From assembly GCA_948777935.1 (NCBI GenBank), contig CAQDYY010000001.1, positions 434,001 to 498,000 of the forward strand: a stretch of DNA of 64,000 nucleotides, written 5' to 3'. Each line of letters opens with the position of its first letter. Position 1 is the stretch's first letter. Shown piece by piece: positions 58,190 through 64,000 of the stretch. Position numbers and translations under genes: made by a program. This DNA comes from an uncultured Clostridia bacterium (GTDB taxonomy: Bacteria; Bacillota; Clostridia; TANB77; CAG-508). The notes beneath the pieces were generated by a model. That model had not been told where the DNA came from, ran no database searches, and worked only from the letters and a program-made list of their open reading frames with translations.

Positions 58190-60259
58190 CTAATTATTTA
58201 TTTTTCTCATTCCAATAGTTGTTTTACAAATTAATTTATCAAATAACATTAAGAATGATGGCAATACCATAATAACTACTATCATACTAATAATTGCTCC
58301 TCTTGACATAAGAGTACATAATGAACCTATCATTTCTATTTTTGAATATGCTCCAACACCAAATGTTGCTCCAAAGAAACATAAACCACTAATTGCAATT
58401 GAGCCGATTGATGTTCCTAGTGCCTCATCTATTGCCGATTTTTTATTCATTCCTTCTTTTCTTGCTATAACATATTTAGTAGTAATCAATATAGCATAAT
58501 CTATAGTTGCACCTAATTGAATAGTTCCTATTACAATTGAAGCAATAAATGGTATTATAGTTCCTGTGTAATATGGTATTCCCATATTGATAAATATTGC
58601 AAATTCGATTGTTAGCATTAAAATTATTGGTAATGAAATAGATTTTAACACTATTATCATAAGTATAAATATTATTAGTATAGATACTGTATTTACACTG
58701 TTAAAGTCATGGTCACTTATTGTTACTAAATCTTTCATAAGTGGACCTTCTCCTGCTAAAATAGCGTTTTCATCATATTGTTTAATAATTTCATTAATTT
58801 TAGTTATTTGATTATTTAATTCATCTGTTGCCATTTCATATTTAGAATTTATTAATACCATTTGATATTTGTCATTTTCAAATACTTCTTTTATATCATC
58901 TGGTAATATAATGTCTGGAAGATTACTTCCTACTATTTTTGAATATCCTAATGTCCATTCTATACCGTCTAATTCATCTATTTCTTCAAGCATTTCATTT
59001 ACTCTATAATTCGGTACACTTTTATCTATTAAAACAATTTGTGTTGATACCATACCAAATTTATCTTTTAATGCGGTATTTGCTTCTACACTTGGAAGTG
59101 TATCTGGCAAAGATTTATCTAAGTTGTAGTATACTTTTGTATTTTGATATCCAAAAAATGCTATTGGAAGTATTATAATAAATGTTATTATAATTGCTTT
59201 ATAATGCTTTATATTAAACTCTTTTAGCTTTTGGAATTTTGGCATAATTTCTCTATGTTTTGTTTTTTCTATTAAACTATTTGCTTGTAATATCATTGCA
59301 GGTAAAATTGTTACAACACAAATTACTCCAAATAAAACTCCTTTTGCCATTACAATTCCTATGTCTTTTCCTAATGTTAAATTCATACTACAAAGTGCTA
59401 AGAAACCTGCTATTGTTGTAAGTGAACTTCCAAGCACTGATGTTAGAGTTTTTGCAATTGCTGTTTCCATTGCTTTTATGGCATCTCCAACTTTTTCTTT
59501 TTCTTGCATATAACTATGGTAAAGAAAAATTGCAAAATCCATTGTAACACCTAGCTGTAATACTGCACTTATTGCTTTTGTTATATATGAAATCTCTCCT
59601 AAAAAGATATTAGTTCCCATATTATATAAAATTGCAATTCCAATATTTAATAGTAAAAATATTGGTGCTACATATGAGTCTAGTGCAATTTCTAATATAA
59701 TTAAACATAAGATAACTGCTATTATTACATAGATTACAATTTCTGAATCTGATAAATCTCTTGTGTCTAATACTGTTGCTGACATTCCACTTATTTTACA
59801 TCTCTCGTCTGTTATTTCTCTTAAAGTTTCAATTGTTTTTATTGTTTCATCTGCTGAAATAGCTTCTTTAAATGTTACTAACATTATTGTAGAATTGTCT
59901 TTATATACTTTGTCTGTTATTTCTTTTGGTAGCATTTCTTTTGGAATACTCGTTCCAATTACATCATTTGCTGAAACTACTTTTGCTACATTATCTAACT
60001 CTCTAATTTTATCTTCTAATGAAATAATATCTTTTGGCTTCATGTCTTCTAATATAACCATTGAAAAAGCTCCCATATTAAATTCATCTGATAAAATCTT
60101 TTCTCCTTTGATTGTTTCAATATCTTCTGGCAAATACACTAAGATGTCATAATTAATTCTAGTTGCCTTCATACCAATTATTGCTGGTATTATTAAAAGC
60201 ACTGCTATAATTAATATTAACTTTCTATGTTTGCAAATAAATTCTCCAAACTTTTGCAT
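58190..60259 (-). CDS. MMPL/RND-family transporter
   Basis: A 689-residue RND-superfamily exporter with two homologous halves. Each has one helix, a large extracytoplasmic domain and five helices. ISAVLQLGVTMDFAIFLYHSYMQEKEK (first half) and IVIGTIQLGATIDYAILITTKYVIARKEGMNKKSA (second half) contain the TMDFAI/TIDYAI acidic motif of MMPL proteins, thought to relay protons. Start ATG 60259, 7 nt after AAAGGAG; an earlier ATG abuts that site. It is in an operon with the secreted coiled-coil protein and divergent from a TetR regulator, so it probably exports lipids or an antimicrobial compound. Confidence 0.88.
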   Translation of the reverse strand: MQKFGEFICKHRKLILIIAVLLIIPAIIGMKATRINYDILVYLPEDIETIKGEKILSDEFNMGAFSMVILEDMKPKDIISLEDKIRELDNVAKVVSANDVIGTSIPKEMLPKEITDKVYKDNSTIMLVTFKEAISADETIKTIETLREITDERCKISGMSATVLDTRDLSDSEIVIYVIIAVILCLIILEIALDSYVAPIFLLLNIGIAILYNMGTNIFLGEISYITKAISAVLQLGVTMDFAIFLYHSYMQEKEKVGDAIKAMETAIAKTLTSVLGSSLTTIAGFLALCSMNLTLGKDIGIVMAKGVLFGVICVVTILPAMILQANSLIEKTKHREIMPKFQKLKEFNIKHYKAIIITFIIILPIAFFGYQNTKVYYNLDKSLPDTLPSVEANTALKDKFGMVSTQIVLIDKSVPNYRVNEMLEEIDELDGIEWTLGYSKIVGSNLPDIILPDDIKEVFENDKYQMVLINSKYEMATDELNNQITKINEIIKQYDENAILAGEGPLMKDLVTISDHDFNSVNTVSILIIFILMIIVLKSISLPIILMLTIEFAIFINMGIPYYTGTIIPFIASIVIGTIQLGATIDYAILITTKYVIARKEGMNKKSAIDEALGTSIGSIAISGLCFFGATFGVGAYSKIEMIGSLCTLMSRGAIISMIVVIMVLPSFLMLFDKLICKTTIGMRKINN

Positions 60260-60317
60260 ATACATACTCCTTTCTCGTTTTTCTAATTTATTATTATAGT
60301 TTGTTTTCTAGTATTTG

Positions 60318-60340
60318 CAACTACAATTATAGTATAGTTG
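60318..60340. promoter_or_regulatory. Possible TetR operator
   Basis: Palindromic CAACTA-(11 nt)-TAGTTG, with nested TACAA/TTGTA, in the 193-bp divergent region between the transporter operon and tetR. Position and symmetry fit an operator; no binding evidence. Confidence 0.35.
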
Positions 60341-60394
60341 TATAGTTATTCTACATTTATATAAAATTGTATGTGTAGACAAGTGTAGATTATC

Positions 60395-60423
60395 TTTACA
60401 ATCATAGAAAAAAGTTATATAAT
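60395..60423 (+). promoter_or_regulatory. Promoter of the TetR gene
   Basis: -35 TTTACA (60395-60400), 17-nt spacer, -10 TATAAT (60418-60423). Confidence 0.7.
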
Positions 60424-60455
60424 GTCTAAAGAAAATTTGATTAGAGGTGTAAGTG

Positions 60456-61019
60456 ATGGGAGATTTAAGAACAAAGAGAACTTATAAATTATTGCAAGAT
60501 GCACTTTTTGAATTGTTGTCGAAAAAAGCATTTGACGAAATTAAGGTAAATGATATTTGTGAATTAGCTATGGTACATAGAACTACATTTTATACTCATT
60601 TCTCAGATAAGTATGAGTTATTAGAATATGTTATTTCTGAAGTAGAGAAAGAAATTACTGGTAATTTAATGCCTTATTCTTATTCTACATTAGAGGAATT
60701 TTATAGAAATATGGTTATGAGTCTTTTAAATTATGTTGATATACACCGTAAGTTTTTTCGTTCTATTTTAAAGAAGAATGAAGATACTGGCTTTTCTAAA
60801 GTTTTTAGCCATACTTGTATATCATATATTAAAGAAATGCTAGCTAAAGAAGAAGATGCAGGTATTACACATACTGTTCCAATTGAAATTATTTCTGAGT
60901 TTTATTCAGGTGCAGTTATTTCTACAATAAATTGGTGGCTAAAGTCTAATAGTAAGCTATCAAAAGACGAGCTTTGCACTTATATAATTAACCTTATATT
61001 TGAAACCCCACATACTTAA
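60456..61019 (+). CDS. TetR/AcrR-family transcriptional regulator
   Basis: A 187-residue repressor. The HTH is LLSKKAFDEIKVNDICELAMVHRTTFYTHFSDKYELLEYV (about 20-60), the TetR signature. The C-terminal ligand domain (about 70-185) ends LIFETPHT. Start ATG 60456, with AGAGGTG about 6 nt upstream. It is divergent from the MMPL operon, the typical layout for a local repressor of that transporter. A terminator follows immediately. Confidence 0.9.
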   Translation: MGDLRTKRTYKLLQDALFELLSKKAFDEIKVNDICELAMVHRTTFYTHFSDKYELLEYVISEVEKEITGNLMPYSYSTLEEFYRNMVMSLLNYVDIHRKFFRSILKKNEDTGFSKVFSHTCISYIKEMLAKEEDAGITHTVPIEIISEFYSGAVISTINWWLKSNSKLSKDELCTYIINLIFETPHT

Positions 61020-61031
61020 ATATGTGGGGTT
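61004..61031 (+). terminator. Terminator of the TetR gene
   Basis: AACCCCACATA / TATGTGGGGTT perfect stem overlapping the stop. T-rich (TGATTTCTATTTC) downstream. Confidence 0.75.
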
Positions 61032-61036
61032 GATTT

Positions 61037-61624
61037 CTATTTCTCATTTTTTATTATTTCATTTACTAAGTTTTCTAAAACTTCTTCTCTATTTTTACTT
61101 ACATCAATAAATGGCAAATTATATTTTTTGCACTCTTCTTGTATCCATTTGCTTATTTCAATATATGTTTCTATCTGAGTTAATAATTCATCATTACTTT
61201 TGGTTACTGTCCAATCATCTATTGTATCAAATTGTCTAATCTGTTTAACTTTCTCCTCTGCTGTTATGTTAGGATATGCAAGAAAATATATATTACAATT
61301 CTGATTTGAAAAATATGTTACAAAATCTTTTGGTACAATATGATATATATCTATTGCTACTTTATAATCTATTTTTTTGCAATTACTAGATTTTTGTATT
61401 TCATTTGTCCAATTTGATAGAAATTTGCTAAATGGTTTACTTGTTTCCTTTAATTCCCACATTTCAGTATGACTAATTCCTGTTTGTGGAAAACTATTTT
61501 GAAAAGCAAAAGTAAGAGTATCTGCTTCAATATGTTCATAATTTCCCCTTATTGCTAATTCATGACAAATTGTACTTTTCCCAACTCTTGGTACCCCAGC
61601 TATTATAATTTGCTTTCTATTCAT
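61037..61624 (-). CDS. P-loop NTPase (nucleoside/nucleotide kinase-like)
   Basis: A 195-residue protein with Walker A IIIAGVPRVGKSTICHELA (about 5-23). A nearby HIEADTLTFAF and a lid-like middle (LSNWTNEIQKSSNCKK) give the general layout of small kinases of the adenylate kinase superfamily. The rest is helical (ITAEEKVKQIRQFDTIDDW). Substrate unknown. The start overlaps the 3' remnant of an alpha/beta hydrolase gene (ATGAATAG), which suggests the two once formed a tight operon before the toxin island was inserted. Confidence 0.7.
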   Translation of the reverse strand: MNRKQIIIAGVPRVGKSTICHELAIRGNYEHIEADTLTFAFQNSFPQTGISHTEMWELKETSKPFSKFLSNWTNEIQKSSNCKKIDYKVAIDIYHIVPKDFVTYFSNQNCNIYFLAYPNITAEEKVKQIRQFDTIDDWTVTKSNDELLTQIETYIEISKWIQEECKKYNLPFIDVSKNREEVLENLVNEIIKNEK

Positions 61625-61638
61625 TTCCTTTTTTCTCC

Positions 61639-61671
61639 AATTTCTTGTTTAACCAATTAAATATTACATAA
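61639..61671. repeat. 33-bp direct repeat, left copy (hydrolase 3' end)
   Basis: AATTTCTTGTTTAACCAATT then AAATATTACATAA: 32 of 33 bases match 63748-63780. Read on the minus strand it encodes the hydrolase C-terminus YVIFNWLNKKLEKKGNE followed by a stop. Confidence 0.85.
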
Positions 61672-61674
61672 CGT

Positions 61675-62085
61675 TTATCTCATTTCACTAATCTTTTCTT
61701 CTACATATTTTTCTACTAATTTTATAAGTTCTTCTGCTGTTTCAATTTGTAGTAATGTTACTTCTTTATCTACTACAAATTCATCGTCATAATCGCTATC
61801 CTCTCTTACTTGGCTTGCTCTAGCTATTCTTCTTCCCATTTGTTTTGGAAATAATTCTTTATTAACATAATTCTTATTAAAATATGCAATAACATCTTTA
61901 TGTCTTTTAAAATCAATTGGTTCTGTTGCTAATACACTACGTAAAGCATGAAAAATTGCATAATATGCTCTACTATTTGCTGATTTATAATGAGCTTCTT
62001 TAAATAGTAATTTACTAGATTCTAAATCATCTTTTGATTGTTCTATTCGATGTTTTATTAAATCTACTGATATTTTAGGATTCAC
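61675..62085 (-). CDS. HEPN-domain protein, partner of MNT (toxin)
   Basis: A 136-residue all-helical HEPN protein of the UPF0332-like type: KDDLESSKLLFKEAHYKSANSRAYYAIFHALRSVL (about 18-52). FKRHKDVIAYFNKNYV and RASQVREDSDYDDEFVV follow. In HEPN/MNT pairs this is the toxin. GTG start at 62085 inside the end of the MNT gene, preceded by GAGGGGG. It is part of a 2-kb island bounded by 33-bp direct repeats. Confidence 0.85.
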   Translation of the reverse strand: MNPKISVDLIKHRIEQSKDDLESSKLLFKEAHYKSANSRAYYAIFHALRSVLATEPIDFKRHKDVIAYFNKNYVNKELFPKQMGRRIARASQVREDSDYDDEFVVDKEVTLLQIETAEELIKLVEKYVEEKISEMR

Positions 62086-62422
62086 TTAAAACAACCCCCT
62101 CTTTTTGTACATTTATATAAAAAGGTAAAAAATCTAACCAATTATTAAACTTATCTATATTCTTTATTAATGGTGAGATTATTACATCATTTTCTAACTG
62201 TATATCGTAAGCAAAATCCCATATTCTTTCTCCATATTCATTTATTTCTTTATCGCTTAAATCTGTTAATATCATTATATCTATATCACTATTTTCTCTA
62301 TAATCTCCTCTTGCATAAGAGCCATATAGTATAACTCTTTTTGCTCTATTTCCAAATAGTTTATTTACTCCATTAATAAATTCTTTAATTGACTTCTCTA
62401 TTTTTTCTGGCATTTGGTTCAT
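62075..62422 (-). CDS. Minimal nucleotidyltransferase (MNT), partner of HEPN
   Basis: A 115-residue nucleotidyltransferase with the catalytic GSYARGDYRENSDIDIMIL motif (about 35-53) and a later acidic strand NDVIISPLI. Start ATG 62422, about 10 nt after AGGAGG; a GTG earlier overlaps that site. Overlaps the HEPN gene by 11 nt. A second, independently diverged HEPN/MNT pair lies at 41504-42194. Confidence 0.88.
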   Translation of the reverse strand: MNQMPEKIEKSIKEFINGVNKLFGNRAKRVILYGSYARGDYRENSDIDIMILTDLSDKEINEYGERIWDFAYDIQLENDVIISPLIKNIDKFNNWLDFLPFYINVQKEGVVLSES

Positions 62423-62475
62423 AGAAATAAGCACCTCCTAATATATACAGTATAACATATGACAATAATAAAATA

Positions 62476-63690
62476 CTATACTTCTAAAACTTTTTTCTTA
62501 AATATTTCTACTCTTGTTATATATCCTCCTACTAGCATATCAATCTCTTCATCTTTTAGTTTTGTATATTCTTGATATTTTGTTAGCATATCTCTATAAT
62601 CTCTTGATAAATCTAATAAACTATCAATTTTATCTTTACTAATTTTTATTGTGAATATTTTTTCTAAATTAGATGCTAAAATTAGTTGTGTTGTAAAGCA
62701 TTTTACTTCACCTTCTTTAAAGTCCCAATAAGCTGCTGTAACATTTGTATTCATGCTTCTTCCTGTATCAAATATTGGACAAATTCTTTTCCATTCTAAT
62801 GTATTTACATCTCTTATAATTCCAAAATTATTTAGATGCCTATCTTCATTTAGCATAATATAATCTAGCATTAGCATTTTCTGTAAATACTCTTCTGCAT
62901 TTGGAACTTTGTGTTCTTTTAATATTTGTAAATATGTATTGTAATCTTCTATTGTTTTGGTTACTTTGTTTGATTTTTCAGTTAATATGCTATATGCTGG
63001 TATAATTTCTTCATCTTTATTTATAATACATTTACAAACACTAACTAATGTATCTTGTCTTTTACTTTTTACCACATCTAATGTATATTTAACATGTGGA
63101 ACTTCTAGAATTTCACATATTTTACTTGCCAATACTTCATTTATTGGCTCAAATTTATGAATTGTACCAGAGCCTTTATATAGGTGGTTTTCACCATTCT
63201 TTTTTATCCATACTTTTTTTAGTTGACCATTTGATGTATTGTTTGGAGTTTTATCTACTGCTTGTCCTTTACTTTGTTTTAATGAAGTACCAGCACCACT
63301 TCCATATGTACCTTCTGCAAAAGCCATACTATCATAATCTTTATCAAAATAATTTATATTTTCCCATTTAATTTCTTCATCTTCTGGTTTAAACCAATAT
63401 TGATCTGAAACAGATAACGCATAATCTCTATTTATTAATTCTTTTACATTACTTATTCCAAACACCTCTAATATATCTTTTAAATCATCTCTACATATTG
63501 GTATTGCTCTATTATTAAACCAATTATTCATTTCTACTGTTATTTTTTCTTCTAGTGCATTTTTTATGTCTAGTGGTGCATATTCTATATTAGATATATT
63601 CTCTATTTTAGTTATAACATTTAAATCTGTATCATATTTAAATTCTAATACTTTGGTGTTTTTATTCATCAATACATAGTTTTTAATCAT
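62476..63690 (-). CDS. HipA-like kinase
   Basis: A 404-residue protein with a HipA-like C-terminal kinase fold. YKGSGTIHKFEPINEVLASKI (about 175-195) is the ATP-binding region. LMLDYIMLNEDRHLNNFGIIRD (about 272-293) holds the NxDRHxxN catalytic loop and FDTGRSM (about 308) the metal-binding loop. The N-terminal portion (about 60-130, ICRDDLKDILEVFGISNVKE) is typical of Clostridial HipA-like proteins. HipA kinases are growth-arrest toxins usually paired with HipB; no HTH protein is adjacent here. RBS GAAAGAGAG. Confidence 0.82.
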   Translation of the reverse strand: MIKNYVLMNKNTKVLEFKYDTDLNVITKIENISNIEYAPLDIKNALEEKITVEMNNWFNNRAIPICRDDLKDILEVFGISNVKELINRDYALSVSDQYWFKPEDEEIKWENINYFDKDYDSMAFAEGTYGSGAGTSLKQSKGQAVDKTPNNTSNGQLKKVWIKKNGENHLYKGSGTIHKFEPINEVLASKICEILEVPHVKYTLDVVKSKRQDTLVSVCKCIINKDEEIIPAYSILTEKSNKVTKTIEDYNTYLQILKEHKVPNAEEYLQKMLMLDYIMLNEDRHLNNFGIIRDVNTLEWKRICPIFDTGRSMNTNVTAAYWDFKEGEVKCFTTQLILASNLEKIFTIKISKDKIDSLLDLSRDYRDMLTKYQEYTKLKDEEIDMLVGGYITRVEIFKKKVLEV

Positions 63691-63737
63691 TTATTTACTC
63701 TCTTTCTAATACTTTTATTTTAGCTATACTATTTTTT

Positions 63738-64000
63738 CTATTTTTCTAATTTCTTGTTTAACCAATTAAATATCACATAATATACTTCATCTTTATTTAT
63801 CTCATTTGTTAATTCATGTCTTGCATCTTTAAATAACCTAATTGTTACATCTTGTAAACCTGCTCTTTTTAACATGTTTTCTACACGTATAACACCTTTT
63901 CCCATTCCTCCTACTGGATCTTTATCTCCTGAAATAAGTAATATTGGAACTTTAGCTGTTTTGTTTATGTTTTTTTGTTTTGATAAATAATATGAGCCTT
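63738..64000 (-). CDS. Alpha/beta hydrolase, C-terminal part (continues beyond window)
   Basis: The visible 86 codons encode GSYYLSKQKNINKTAKVPIL, LLISGDKDPVGGMGKGVIRV, ENMLKRAGLQDVTIRLFKDA and RHELTNEINKDEVYYVIFNW to a TAG stop. ISGDKDPVGG carries the acidic residue and ARHE the His of the catalytic triad. The fold is like serine aminopeptidase/monoacylglycerol lipase-type hydrolases. Its last 33 bases of coding sequence are repeated at 61639-61671. Confidence 0.85.
   Translation of the reverse strand, partial: GSYYLSKQKNINKTAKVPILLISGDKDPVGGMGKGVIRVENMLKRAGLQDVTIRLFKDARHELTNEINKDEVYYVIFNWLNKKLEK
63748..63780. repeat. 33-bp direct repeat, right copy (in hydrolase 3' end)
   Basis: AATTTCTTGTTTAACCAATT then AAATATCACATAA, inside the hydrolase coding sequence. 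One base differs from the left copy at 61639-61671. The two copies bracket the HipA, MNT and HEPN genes. Confidence 0.85.

Overview
The window looks like a chromosomal segment of a low-GC, endospore-forming Firmicute of the class Clostridia, probably an uncultured gut-type anaerobe. The evidence is AT-rich DNA, GGAGG ribosome sites, consensus TTGACA/TATAAT promoters, and spore genes (spoIVA, a gerABC-type germinant receptor operon, a cwlJ-gerQ pair), alongside the acetate pathway pta-ackA. The species is not identifiable from sequence alone. Most genes lie on the minus strand. The main plus-strand blocks are spoIVA-ger, the tRNA cluster and a few single genes.

Layout: 1-2000 pyrH (partial) and glmU. 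2165-8223 spoIVA and a germinant receptor operon ending in a small, apparently split D-type subunit. 8466-16567 the classical translation operon, in transcription order rimP-nusA-ylxR-ylxQ-infB-(charged small protein)-rbfA-nrnA-truB. 16811-20600 an AAA/DUF4143 ATPase, upp and uraA (uracil salvage), and a small membrane ORF. 20877-24248 a radical SAM protein, a GtrII-like membrane glycosyltransferase and a CmpB-like membrane protein. 24401-26010 tRNA-Gly, tRNA-Met(CAT) and tRNA-Tyr, followed by a RelA/SpoT-like synthetase. 26003-31512 trmR-like, typA, a broken membrane gene, plsC, cmk and an Asp23-domain P-loop protein. 31607-35520 thiN, a small unknown protein and two membrane glycosyltransferases. 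35849-45355 pnp, rpsO, unknown small proteins, pyk, a HEPN/MNT pair and glgP. 45516-50937 an unknown membrane-anchored protein, an XRE regulator, an MFS protein, an M15-type peptidase, guaB and a second small membrane ORF. 51025-56079 ackA, pta, gerQ, cwlJ and a frameshifted RluA-type pseudouridine synthase. 56303-61019 a TetR regulator, an MMPL/RND transporter and a secreted coiled-coil partner. 61037-64000 a P-loop kinase-like protein and a toxin island (HEPN, MNT, HipA-like kinase) inserted at the 3' end of an alpha/beta hydrolase gene.

The intergenic DNA is unusually rich in structured repeats, in at least three families. (1) A ~150-bp element in three copies (5505, 23458, 54939). Its core is nearly invariant, but its long terminal arms differ from copy to copy while staying self-complementary, and the core can form a pseudoknot. 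This is the best candidate here for an undescribed structured RNA or mobile hairpin. (2) A ~52-bp GGGCAC...GTGCCCC element in six copies, all in the same orientation. (3) A paired palindromic repeat (CCTCCGTC unit plus GGCCCC/CTGGGGGTT unit) at eight loci. Two further singleton structured regions lie at 8245-8439 and 10375-10515.

The accessory gene content is stress or defence flavoured: two HEPN/MNT modules, a HipA-like kinase without an adjacent HipB, and an orphan RelA/SpoT-like enzyme. A 33-bp direct repeat brackets the HipA/MNT/HEPN island, and a partial copy of the tRNA-Tyr 3' end lies just upstream of the RelA/SpoT-like gene. Both are signs of past insertion events.
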